DNA of 64,000 bases from Muribaculaceae bacterium (lineage in GTDB: Bacteria; Bacteroidota; Bacteroidia; Bacteroidales; Muribaculaceae): NCBI GenBank assembly GCA_017621055.1, contig JAGATX010000009.1:1-64000 (forward strand), written 5' to 3'. Position 1 is the stretch's first letter. Each line of letters begins with the position of its first letter. The notes below the pieces were generated by a model. The model saw nothing but the letters and a program-made list of their open reading frames with translations, did no database searches and had not been told where the DNA came from. A program made the position numbers and the translations under genes. Shown here piece by piece: positions 26,804 to 34,959 of the stretch.

Positions 26804-27328
26804 TTAGAACATATAATGCACGCCGAATACCCAGTTGGGATATTCGTCGTAGCTAAATTCGTGTTTTGTCATCCTCTTTTCGAAAGCCGCGGTGACATAG
26901 AATTTCCATATCGTGTAGCCCACGCCGAAACGCCAGCTTGCGCGGTCCGAATAGAAGTTATCGAAGGGGAAAGTGCCCACGGGGCCGGTGTGCACGTCGA
27001 GACCTGCCACGATGCGTGCGCCCAGATCGGCGCCGACAACCGCATTCCACACAGTGGTATAGTCATATTTGCCAGGTCCTCCTACCCATAAGTTTTCGTC
27101 CAGTCGCTGGAACGAGGCGCCCACGTAAGGGCGCACGAAGAAGATTTTGCCGAGATTGACGCGGTAAGCAGCCGTAAGCTCCATGCCCCAGTTGGTGTCC
27201 TCGCCCCGAGTCTGGCCGCTGCGGGCCATGCCCTCGAGGCCTATCATCCATCGGTTGCCGGCAGCATCGGCACCAAGTGCCGTCAGCCCTAACACAACCG
27301 CCACTATGAGCAATCGTAATGTTTTCAT
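26804..27328 (-). CDS. Small outer-membrane barrel protein, tandem paralogue 1
   Basis: A 174-residue exported barrel protein with the same layout as its downstream copy: signal peptide MKTLRLLIVAVVLGLTALGADA, the shared block GNRWMIGLEGMARSGQT, and the terminal WVFGVHYMF. The strands are nearly identical between copies while extracellular loops differ, the expected pattern of a recent duplication under loop-diversifying pressure. A -7 box TATCTTTG stands at 27403-27410, giving a leader of about 65 bases. Function unknown. Confidence 0.75.
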   Translation of the reverse strand: MKTLRLLIVAVVLGLTALGADAAGNRWMIGLEGMARSGQTRGEDTNWGMELTAAYRVNLGKIFFVRPYVGASFQRLDENLWVGGPGKYDYTTVWNAVVGADLGARIVAGLDVHTGPVGTFPFDNFYSDRASWRFGVGYTIWKFYVTAAFEKRMTKHEFSYDEYPNWVFGVHYMF

Positions 27329-27488
27329 AGTTTATTCTTTGATGCAGTTTGTGAAAATGATTTGTTGCTTTGTGATGAGTTAGTTATAATTAACTAATGT
27401 CGCAAAGATAGCAATGATTTCCGGAATGTTAGCACAAAAAAACAAAATTAGTGTTAAAATGTGTGAGTTGATACTGCTGTCATCAGGA

Positions 27489-28970
27489 TCAGAACTGGAA
27501 GTAGATGAAGGGGGCGACGGATTCGCCGCGGAGTTCGAGGACGAGCTGAACAACGATGATGAATACGATTAGTTTTGCCAGCCACGGGGCGCGGACGAAT
27601 GCTGCGGCAGCTTTGTCCCAGAAGCCGGTGGGCAGGCAGTGCGAGATGATTATAACGGCCATGAGAATGAGCCAGAGCATGCGCGCCGAGGCAAAGGCGG
27701 CGATGCTGGCGGCGGTATATCCACCGTCGGCCACAGTGCGGATCACCGTCCATGAGTCGTGCCAGTTGTCGGCGCGGAAAAACACCCAAAGGAGCGCCAC
27801 GAACACCATTGTGACGAGCCACGAAGCTGCGCGCACGGGCCAGCTGTCGCCGAGGTGGCCGAGCCAGGGCTTGGATGCCTTGTGCACGGCGAGGCCGGCG
27901 CCGTGCATGGCGCCCCAGAACACGAATTTCCAGGCGGCGCCGTGCCATAGGCCGCCGATGAGCATGGTGGCGAAGTTGTTGAGATATGTCCGGGCGGTGC
28001 CGTGGCGGTTTCCGCCGAGGGGGATGTAGATATAATCGCGCAGCCATGTGCTGAGCGATATGTGCCAGCGGCGCCAGAAGTCGGTGAGGTTGCGGCTCTT
28101 ATAGGGGAAATTGAAGTTTTTGGCCAGGCGGAAACCCATGATGAGCGAAATGCCGATAGCCATGTCGGAGTAACCGGAGAAGTCGCAGTAAATCTGCATG
28201 GTATAGCCGATTATGCCCATGAGTGTCTCGAACCCGCTGTATCCGCCGGGGGTCTGGAAGATGAGGTCGTTGTACTGGGCGATATAGTCGGCGATAATGG
28301 CCTTCTTTACCACGCCTAAGATTATGAGCCACAGTCCCATGTAAACCTCGGTCCGGGAGGCGGTGCGGTTCTGCCGTATCTGCGGCAGGAAATAGTCGGC
28401 GCGGACAATAGGTCCTGCTACGAGCGCCGGGAAATAAGCGAGGAAGAAGGCATATTCGAGCCATGTCGGCGTGGGTGCCACGCGGCCTTTGTATACATCC
28501 ACAATATAGCTCACGCTCTGGAAAGTATAGAACGAAATACCCACCGGCAGGATGAGGTCGAGGGGCTGGAAGTTGCCGGCGACAAGGGCGTTGAGGTTCC
28601 AGAGGAAGAAATTGGCATACTTGAAGTATGCGAGGATGCCGAGCGAGGTCACCAGCGAGGCCGTGAGGCACAGGCGCCTCAGAGTTTTCGAGGCACCGGG
28701 TCGGGCGATGACGCGCGACAGCAGCCAGTCCACCAGCGAGGTGGCGGCGAGCATGGCCACGAACAGACCGCTGCATTTATAGTAGAAATAGAGACTGAAG
28801 AGCACGGTGAAGCTCACCATCAGCCACAGCCGGCGCCGCAGCAGACAGAACGCCGGCAGGAAAATGAGGAACAGCGCCCAGAAGGTGCCGCTGCTGAAGA
28901 GCAACGGCTCGGTGGGGATGTAGACCAGGCGTTCGCCAATATTTGCGAGGATGTCGGAAAAGTCGGCCAT
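27489..28970 (-). CDS. MBOAT-family O-acyltransferase (AlgI-like)
   Basis: About 493 residues, some 11 membrane helices. The MBOAT signature block is clear: MQIYCDFSGYSDMAIGISLIMGF, NLTDFWRRWHISLSTWLRDYIYIPLGG and the active-site histidine in GGLWHGAAWKFVFWGAMHG. It would move an acyl (often acetyl) group across the inner membrane to a periplasmic polymer. The start at 28970 (MADFSDIL) follows the stop of the SGNH gene by about 10 bases. The SGNH partner is typical for polysaccharide O-acetylation systems; the polymer is unknown. Confidence 0.9.
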   Translation of the reverse strand: MADFSDILANIGERLVYIPTEPLLFSSGTFWALFLIFLPAFCLLRRRLWLMVSFTVLFSLYFYYKCSGLFVAMLAATSLVDWLLSRVIARPGASKTLRRLCLTASLVTSLGILAYFKYANFFLWNLNALVAGNFQPLDLILPVGISFYTFQSVSYIVDVYKGRVAPTPTWLEYAFFLAYFPALVAGPIVRADYFLPQIRQNRTASRTEVYMGLWLIILGVVKKAIIADYIAQYNDLIFQTPGGYSGFETLMGIIGYTMQIYCDFSGYSDMAIGISLIMGFRLAKNFNFPYKSRNLTDFWRRWHISLSTWLRDYIYIPLGGNRHGTARTYLNNFATMLIGGLWHGAAWKFVFWGAMHGAGLAVHKASKPWLGHLGDSWPVRAASWLVTMVFVALLWVFFRADNWHDSWTVIRTVADGGYTAASIAAFASARMLWLILMAVIIISHCLPTGFWDKAAAAFVRAPWLAKLIVFIIVVQLVLELRGESVAPFIYFQF

Positions 28971-28980
28971 GGGCAGGGCG

Positions 28981-29775
28981 TCAGTGCTCGTCGGGCTGGT
29001 GAACAAAGATGCGGTCGGCACGGTCGGTGGCACGGTCGGGCAGCTCCATCCTTATGGGGTGGAAACTGTGGGCGGGCATCCAGCGCACCACGCTGTCCAT
29101 CCACAGCGCCGCCGAGGTGCGCGTGGGGTGTGCGCCGTCGCTGCTACGGTCGAAGTGCATACCGTCGCTGAGGAAGAAGGCGCCGCAAGGGGTGTTCTCG
29201 GCAATCAGCTCGTTGATGCCGGTGTCGGGCTTCCAGTTGGGAGGGCCTATCCAAAGGTAGGGCAACGTGTCGATATCGGCGATGATTTTGCGCACATAGT
29301 CGCGGCGCCGGTTCTTTATATCGTTTACAAACAGCTCGTTGGCACCGAGGCAGACGAACACGAAGGTCGGCCGGATGCGCGCTATGTAGCTCTCGAGCTT
29401 GTCGGAGCGCCCCCATACCTCGGAGGTGGAGCTATACCATATTACGGTGTAGAGACGGTGGCCGTTTTTCTTTGCGTAGGCGGCGAGCCTGGGTCCGAGA
29501 CCCTCGAGCATGGAGTCTCCGATGAACAGGATTGTCTGCGCGGCAGTGTCGACGGGCACGGGGAAGGCCACCGTATCGGCAACGGCCGGTGCCGTCAGGG
29601 CGAGCGCCGAGGTGTCGGCGTCGGCATCGGCGCGGTCGCCGAATATCGTCTCGGCGATTTGCGATGATTTGAGCTGATGACCGCCGATCTGCGGCAAGTC
29701 GAAGGCCGACGCTATTGCGAAGATGGCGAAAGCCACGGCCAGGAGGGCCCATAGAGCCAGATGATGCCGTTTCAT
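28981..29775 (-). CDS. SGNH-hydrolase-fold protein, partner of the MBOAT acyltransferase
   Basis: A 264-residue protein with an N-terminal signal anchor (LALWALLAVAFAIFAIA) and the SGNH blocks: ILFIGDSMLEGLG (nucleophile Ser), FVFVCLGANELFVND (Asn) and MHFDRSSDGAHPTRTSAA (Asp-x-x-His region). Periplasmic SGNH proteins next to MBOAT transporters transfer the acyl group to a polysaccharide (AlgJ/AlgX and OatA logic). It sits between a Rieske-like lipoprotein (1 base away) and the MBOAT gene, so all appear to be one transcript. Confidence 0.87.
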   Translation of the reverse strand: MKRHHLALWALLAVAFAIFAIASAFDLPQIGGHQLKSSQIAETIFGDRADADADTSALALTAPAVADTVAFPVPVDTAAQTILFIGDSMLEGLGPRLAAYAKKNGHRLYTVIWYSSTSEVWGRSDKLESYIARIRPTFVFVCLGANELFVNDIKNRRRDYVRKIIADIDTLPYLWIGPPNWKPDTGINELIAENTPCGAFFLSDGMHFDRSSDGAHPTRTSAALWMDSVVRWMPAHSFHPIRMELPDRATDRADRIFVHQPDEH

Positions 29776-29776
29776 G

Positions 29777-30274
29777 TCAATAAGATACGAGCATGAAGTC
29801 CACGCGGCCGCGTGCCACGCGATACTGCCTCAGACCATAGCCCTTGTCGGCGGCGGGACCGCCCACAGGATAGCCTTCGAGCGAAAAAACATCGTAGCGG
29901 CTGCCGCAGACGGGGCACTGGGCCTCGTGGTTGTCGTTGATGAAGAGGCGCACGTTGCGCTTGGGGTCGACGGGGCAGGCAAGGTCGAATGCTCGGGGTG
30001 TGCCGTTGACATCGCCCACGAGCATTACTCCGGCAAAGCCCGTGGCGCTGGAGGCCATGTAGGGAAATCCGGCGGGCACGCGTTCGGTGGATGTGAAAAT
30101 GAACGTCTTGCAATCCATTGCCGCGGGCGCGCCGTAGATGGTCCACTGCGCCTCGGTGGTGAACGATATGTTCACCTGAGCAGGAGGCACGAGGTCGTCG
30201 TCAATGGTGTGGCACGCCGTGGCGGCGACGGCCACCACGGCGGCAAGGACGACCCGGACGATGGCTTTCATCAT
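29777..30274 (-). CDS. Rieske-fold lipoprotein with altered iron-sulfur ligands
   Basis: A 165-residue lipoprotein (C21 in VAATACHT). The second half has the Rieske layout: first ligand segment LACPVDP (C100-x-V102), 17 residues, second segment CPVCGSRYDVF (C120-x-x-C123), then EGYPVGGPAADKGYGLRQY, matching the Rieske GPA..pL.Y end. Both histidine ligands of a normal Rieske cluster are missing, one replaced by Val and one by Cys. It may bind another metal, form a disulfide or be purely structural. The start ATGATG at 30274 overlaps the upstream stop. No oxidoreductase partner is nearby. Confidence 0.7.
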   Translation of the reverse strand: MMKAIVRVVLAAVVAVAATACHTIDDDLVPPAQVNISFTTEAQWTIYGAPAAMDCKTFIFTSTERVPAGFPYMASSATGFAGVMLVGDVNGTPRAFDLACPVDPKRNVRLFINDNHEAQCPVCGSRYDVFSLEGYPVGGPAADKGYGLRQYRVARGRVDFMLVSY

Positions 30275-30684
30275 GCCAGACGCGAGAAGAGGTTGCCGAA
30301 CTGGTCGGCGCATTTCTGGAGCATAGGGCCGGCCAGCGGCTTGAGCATTACAGGAATGTCGGCGTCGATAAATCCCTGAACCTCTGTGCTGTCGGCGCTC
30401 TTTTCAGTGAAAGTCACCCGCAGCTTGATGGGTACAGGGAAGTTCTTGGTACCCATCACGATTGAGGAGGGTGTGCGCTCCTCGACGGCAAGCTCAATTT
30501 TGCCGACCTGCGGGGTTGTTATCACCATAGCGTCGCGGGTAAATGAAACGTCGCCGAGGCGAGCGCGTTCCTCGTCGGGGAGCTGCGCGATGCGGTCGTT
30601 CATCGCGGAAAAATCGTCGAATTTGCTTGCCAGTGTTGCCGCAGGGCAGGCAACGGTAACGGGCTGAGAGCTATATGTTGTCAA
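30271..30684 (-). CDS. SRPBCC (START-like) domain protein
   Basis: Small cytoplasmic protein of 137 residues with the SRPBCC pattern: a first strand YSSQPVTVACPAATLASKFDDF, a central set of strands (MVITTPQVGKIELAVEERTPSS) and a final long helix PLAGPMLQKCADQFGNLFSRLA lining a hydrophobic pocket. The ligand is unknown. It lies 25 bases after pyrE and overlaps the Rieske-like gene by 4 bases. I recognise the fold but not a role. Confidence 0.75.
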   Translation of the reverse strand: MTTYSSQPVTVACPAATLASKFDDFSAMNDRIAQLPDEERARLGDVSFTRDAMVITTPQVGKIELAVEERTPSSIVMGTKNFPVPIKLRVTFTEKSADSTEVQGFIDADIPVMLKPLAGPMLQKCADQFGNLFSRLA

Positions 30685-30709
30685 TTTTACTTACTATGTT
30701 TATTGTTTA

Positions 30710-31348
30710 TCAGAATTTGCCGGTCCAGTTTTCGGGGTCAGTGCGCCACAGTCGCAGGGCAGCCATGTCGCCTTCGTTGATGAATTTTGTTTCGAGAGCC
30801 ACCTCGAGCATGGCGTTGTAGTCGCTGAGGGTTACCAGTTCCACGCCGGCCTCGCGGAAATTAGCCTCGGCTTGCGGGAAGCCGTAGGTGAAGAGGGCGG
30901 CCATGCCGACAACGTCGCATCCGGCGAGGCGGAGGGCCTCCACGGCTTTGAGGGAACTGTGGCCTGTGGAGATAAGGTCTTCGATAACAACGACCTTAAC
31001 GCCCGGACGGAGGTCGCCTTCGATGAGATTTTCAAGACCATGGTCCTTGGGCGACGAACGCACATAGGCATAGGGGAGACCGAGTTCGTCGGCCACGAGA
31101 GCGCCCTGGGCTATGGCACCGGTGGCCACGCCGGCCACGGCGTTAGCCTGCGGGAAGCGCTCGAGGATGAGGCGCGACAGTTCGATTTTTATGAACGAGC
31201 GTACATCAGGGTGCGACAGCGTCTGCCGGTTGTCGGTGTAAATAGGCGAGTTCCAGCCCGACGACCAGGTGAAGGGATTGTCAGGTTGTAGTTTGATAGC
31301 GCTGATTTTGAGGAGCTTTTCAGCCAGCATGCGTGCCACGTTTTTCAT
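30710..31348 (-). CDS. pyrE: Orotate phosphoribosyltransferase
   Basis: A 212-residue enzyme of pyrimidine biosynthesis. It has FTWSSGWNSPIYTDNRQTL, the catalytic-loop residues YVRSSPKDHGLENLIEGDL and the PRPP-binding motif VVVIEDLISTGHSSLKAVEAL. It joins orotate to PRPP giving OMP. A -7 box TAACTTTG lies on the minus strand about 30 bases upstream, so this gene starts the pyrE-SRPBCC-Rieske-SGNH-MBOAT run. carA and carB, earlier steps of the same pathway, lie 25 kb away. Confidence 0.95.
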   Translation of the reverse strand: MKNVARMLAEKLLKISAIKLQPDNPFTWSSGWNSPIYTDNRQTLSHPDVRSFIKIELSRLILERFPQANAVAGVATGAIAQGALVADELGLPYAYVRSSPKDHGLENLIEGDLRPGVKVVVIEDLISTGHSSLKAVEALRLAGCDVVGMAALFTYGFPQAEANFREAGVELVTLSDYNAMLEVALETKFINEGDMAALRLWRTDPENWTGKF

Positions 31349-31422
31349 AATATGTGCGTTGTGTAATTATTTGGGCACAAAGTTACGAATTTTAGTACAA
31401 AAAAGGACAGCAGGCGCCCCTG

Positions 31423-32919
31423 TTATGCTTTTTTAATAGAAGAATTTTTGGCAAAAGCGCCGCGCAGGTAAGTAAACGTCTCTTTCTGCACCTTTGAGCC
31501 CAGAGCGGCGTTGATACCTATGTAAATCGCCAAAGCAGCGGCGCCCTCGACGGCGAGTTTGAGGTATGGAGCCGAGACAAGGGCGGCGGCGCCGAGCATT
31601 GCCGGCACGGTAATGGCGGTGAGACAGAAATAAGGCGCGAGGTCGCTGACATAGGTGCCGGGAGCGGAGCCGAGGCGCCGCAGGGTGACGGCCATGGTGT
31701 AGAGCCACGTCAGGATAGTGGCTATCACCTGCCCCCACAGCATGATGGCTACGCCGGCCACGGGGTCGGCGGCCGTCGACAGGGTCATGTATGGAAAAGT
31801 GACGGCGAGGGCTACGACGGCAAGGACATCGCGCAGTATTTCCTGCCGTACAATGTCGGAACCGTGGCCCAGACCCAGCAGGAAGTTGGAGGCCAGCGAG
31901 TTGAGCACGACAAAAATGCCGCGGAAGAGCAGAAGCTGAAAGAGGTAGACCGAGGCGTCCCATTTGGTTCCGAAAAGGGTGTGGAACAGCGGCTTTGCGA
32001 CTGTTGCAAGCCACAGCATGGCGGGGAAGAGGAGGTAGGCGGTGAAGCGTGTCATCTTTGAGGCGAGGCGGCGGTAGCGGTCGGGGTCGTTCTGCACTGC
32101 CGAGAGCGCCGGCACAAACGATGAAGTCAGCACCTGACTGAGGCTCGCCGTTCCCATGCGGCTCCATTTCTCACTTTGCGAATAGTAACCCAAAGCGGTG
32201 AGGTTCACCCTATTGCCGATGAAGAAGGAGTACAGGTTCTGAAAGACGGTGTTAAGGAACGAGCTCAGCATCATTTTCGAACCCAGTCCGAAAAAACTGC
32301 GCAGGGAAGCCCACGAAAAACGCGCGAGCGGCCGCCATCGGCTTGTTGTCCACAACACGAGGCTCTTCACGGCGGCGATGGCTATTGTCTGGGCCACGAT
32401 GGCCCATGCGCCGAAACCTGAAATGGCGAGGGCTATGCCGGTGGCGCCTCCCACGGCGAGACCCAGCGAATTCGACGCCGCTATCATGCGGACGTCCATT
32501 GCCTTCATGAGCCTGTTGGCCTGCACTATGGCGGCGGCGTTGAGGGGCAGCGCCACGAACATGGCGCGCGTGAGGGGTATCAGGCGCCGGTCGCCCTGAA
32601 AAATGTCGGCAATCAGCGGTGCGGCGAACCATACGCCGACATACAGCACTGCGGCGACGCCAAGATTGAACCACAGCACCGTGGAATAGTCAAGGCGCGA
32701 GGGCCGTCGGCGCTGAAGCAGGGCGAACGAGAAGCCGCTGTCGACAAGCAGCGAGGCGAAAGCCTGGAATATGAGCACGGCACCAACAAGACCGAAATCC
32801 TCCTGCGAGAGTTCGCGCGCCAGCACTATGCCGGTGATGGCATACAGCACCTGAGTGGACACCTTGTCGACGATGTTCCACTTCAGCGAGCGTGCGGTCT
32901 TTGTCTTGAGAGATGCCAT
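31423..32919 (-). CDS. Wzx/MOP-type polysaccharide flippase
   Basis: A polytopic protein of 498 residues with about 14 helices, of the MOP (MurJ/Wzx) exporter superfamily, polysaccharide_synt type: TARSLKWNIVDKVSTQVLYAITGIVLAREL at the start and LTALGYYSQSEKWSRMGTASLSQVLTSSFVPALS in the middle. It moves an undecaprenyl-linked oligosaccharide across the inner membrane. It starts 11 bases after the GIN-domain gene and so belongs to the dusB transcript; no polymerase or ligase gene adjoins it. Confidence 0.87.
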   Translation of the reverse strand: MASLKTKTARSLKWNIVDKVSTQVLYAITGIVLARELSQEDFGLVGAVLIFQAFASLLVDSGFSFALLQRRRPSRLDYSTVLWFNLGVAAVLYVGVWFAAPLIADIFQGDRRLIPLTRAMFVALPLNAAAIVQANRLMKAMDVRMIAASNSLGLAVGGATGIALAISGFGAWAIVAQTIAIAAVKSLVLWTTSRWRPLARFSWASLRSFFGLGSKMMLSSFLNTVFQNLYSFFIGNRVNLTALGYYSQSEKWSRMGTASLSQVLTSSFVPALSAVQNDPDRYRRLASKMTRFTAYLLFPAMLWLATVAKPLFHTLFGTKWDASVYLFQLLLFRGIFVVLNSLASNFLLGLGHGSDIVRQEILRDVLAVVALAVTFPYMTLSTAADPVAGVAIMLWGQVIATILTWLYTMAVTLRRLGSAPGTYVSDLAPYFCLTAITVPAMLGAAALVSAPYLKLAVEGAAALAIYIGINAALGSKVQKETFTYLRGAFAKNSSIKKA

Positions 32920-32930
32920 GAGGAAGTGCG

Positions 32931-33662
32931 CTACCGCCGGTCGATAAGCGATTCCTGCTCGGCGCGGCTGCAGTCGTTATATTGGTGCACGGTCACGCCG
33001 AGGGCGCGGTTGGATATTTTGGAGGGAGAGGTGTGAAGGATGACGTGACCGTTGCCGGCGCCGTAGACAATGAGTTTTTCGGCGGGCGAGCAGTGGATAG
33101 GCCCCGAGCCGAAAAGATAGCACTTGGCTTCGGTTGCCACCATGTCGGCGGCGTCGAGCTGGCCGGTGCCTATGTTCTGCAGTTTGAGCTTTCCGGTGGT
33201 GCCTTCGATGTCGACGGTGCCGCAGCCGGCGGCCACCGAGGCATTGACATTCTCGGCGTCGATGCCGCGCACTTCAATGCGACCGTTGCCTATCTGCTTG
33301 ACGCTCAGATTTTCCACATGTTCGTTCAGAGTGACTATCAGCAGGGAGTCGCCGTCGTTCTCGATGTTTCGGAGCGTGGACGAATAGACCGTTACGCGAG
33401 GCATGCCCACTATTGGCGAATCCTCGGAGGCGGTGCGCACAGTGAGCTTGTCGCGGTTATTGTTGAACATTATTTTGGAGGCGAGTTCCGGTTCGCATAC
33501 AAAGCGCGCCCAGCCTGCCGAATCGGTGCGCTGAACATAGTCGACGGCTATACCGTCGATAACAGTAAGACTGCTGAAATTCTGTACATTAAGCGAGTAC
33601 TCGGCAGCCATGGCTGCAAGGACGGCTGCGAGGGCGACAAATAATGCTGAAAAACGTGTCAT
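32931..33662 (-). CDS. GIN-domain (DUF2807) exported protein
   Basis: The protein (243 aa) has a signal peptide (MTRFSALFVALAAVLAAMA) and a right-handed beta-helix-like repeat of short strands (HVENLSVKQIGNGRIEVRGIDAENVNASVAAGCGTVDIEGTTGKLKLQNIGTGQLDA seen as successive turns), the GIN or auto-transporter adhesin-head type. It follows dusB with a 4-base overlap. Function of the family is unknown; a surface or periplasmic location is expected. Confidence 0.75.
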   Translation of the reverse strand: MTRFSALFVALAAVLAAMAAEYSLNVQNFSSLTVIDGIAVDYVQRTDSAGWARFVCEPELASKIMFNNNRDKLTVRTASEDSPIVGMPRVTVYSSTLRNIENDGDSLLIVTLNEHVENLSVKQIGNGRIEVRGIDAENVNASVAAGCGTVDIEGTTGKLKLQNIGTGQLDAADMVATEAKCYLFGSGPIHCSPAEKLIVYGAGNGHVILHTSPSKISNRALGVTVHQYNDCSRAEQESLIDRR

Positions 33663-34642
33663 ATCAGGATTTCATTTTGAACTTTGTCGAGAATGGAATA
33701 AAGCTCGGCGGCGGTGTCGGCGCGGAGCATGGCAATGCGCACCGGCCGGAAGTCGGCAATACCTTTGAAGAGAGGCGATGCCGCCAGGTGCCGGCGTATG
33801 TGGAGGATACCTTTCATCTCGTTGCCGATATTCGCCATGCTCTCGGCAATCTGCCGGCGCAGGAGAGCGAATTTTTCGGCCACCGACGGCTCCATGCCGA
33901 TGCCGGTATCGAGGAACGTGCGGACGCTGCGGAAGATCCACGGCGCACCTATTGCGGCGCGGCCTATCATCACGCCGTCCACGCCATAGCGGCTGAAGGC
34001 GGCCTCGGCGTCGGCGCCGCCGCGTATGTCGCCGTTGCCGATAAGGGGAATGGTGAAGCGCGGATTATCCTTGATGCGCGCAATCTCGGTCCAGTCGGCC
34101 TCGCCGGTGTACATCTGGCTGCGCGTGCGGCCGTGCACCGTCAGCGCCGCTATGCCGCAGTCCTGGAGTTGCTCGGCAAGGGTGGTGATTATCTTGCTGT
34201 TGGCATCCCATCCGAGGCGGGTCTTCACCGTCACAGGAATGTCGACGGCGCGGACCACGGCGCGTGTGATTTCGAGCATGCGCGGTATGTCGCGGAGCAT
34301 ACCGGCGCCGGCGCCTTTTCCGGCCACTTTCTTGACGGGACAGCCGAAGTTTATGTCAAGGATGTCGGGGTGTGCCTCGGCCACTATTTTAGCCGCTTCG
34401 ACCATAGGCTCCACCTCGCGGCCGTAGATCTGTATTGCCGTGGGGCGCTCGCGCTCGTCGATGTGCAGTTTGCGGGTCGTGGCGGCGATGTTGCGGATGA
34501 GAGCGTCGGCGCTCACAAATTCCGAATATGTCATGTCGGCGCCTTGCTCGCGGCATATCAGCCGGAACGAGGTGTCGGTCACATCCTCCATTGGAGCGAG
34601 CATCACGGGCTTTTCGCCAAGGTCAATATTCGAAATTTTCAT
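33659..34642 (-). CDS. dusB: tRNA-dihydrouridine synthase
   Basis: An FMN TIM-barrel enzyme of 327 residues: LAPMEDVTDTSFRLICREQGAD at the start, the catalytic cysteine in DINFGCPVKKVAGKGAGAGML, and IAALTVHGRTRSQMYTGEADW. It reduces uridines in the tRNA D-loop with NADPH. The DusB-type pattern matches best. A -7 box TAACTTTG (34665-34672) lies about 22 bases before its ATG. First gene of the dusB-GIN-flippase run. Confidence 0.93.
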   Translation of the reverse strand: MKISNIDLGEKPVMLAPMEDVTDTSFRLICREQGADMTYSEFVSADALIRNIAATTRKLHIDERERPTAIQIYGREVEPMVEAAKIVAEAHPDILDINFGCPVKKVAGKGAGAGMLRDIPRMLEITRAVVRAVDIPVTVKTRLGWDANSKIITTLAEQLQDCGIAALTVHGRTRSQMYTGEADWTEIARIKDNPRFTIPLIGNGDIRGGADAEAAFSRYGVDGVMIGRAAIGAPWIFRSVRTFLDTGIGMEPSVAEKFALLRRQIAESMANIGNEMKGILHIRRHLAASPLFKGIADFRPVRIAMLRADTAAELYSILDKVQNEILI

Positions 34643-34761
34643 CGGTGGGGTTCTGTTTTAGCGGCAAAGTTACGAATAATTTGTGAAAATCAGGACGGTG
34701 GTGGCCGTATAGGCCAACTATATGGCAATAAGGGCGAATTTTTCGGTGCTCACGGCAAAGC

Positions 34762-34839
34762 AAAAAAAAATTACTCGTCGTCACGACGAATAATCTTTTC
34801 ACCTTAAATCTAATACCATGAAAAACTGATGCAAAGTTA
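34762..34839 (-). ncRNA. Candidate ~70-nt small RNA with own promoter and terminator
   Basis: On the minus strand a -7 box TAACTTTG (34832-34839) is followed by about 40 AT-rich bases containing GGTATTAGATTTAAGGTG, then a hairpin (10-base arms at 34784-34793 and 34771-34780, one mismatch, 3-base loop) and nine T residues. No gene of normal size is inside; the longest ATG frame is six codons (MVLDLR). I read this as a short independent transcript between btuC-like and dusB. The remaining part of 34643-34959 holds only the dusB promoter. Confidence 0.5.
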
Positions 34840-34959
34840 AGGTCTTTATGTTTTACAACATAATTTTGTGGCAGAAAAATTCCATTTGTTAGCTTTAATT
34901 AACGTATTGGCGCGAAAAGCGGCTTGCTGTTAACGTTAGTTGACATAATTAGCGAAAAA

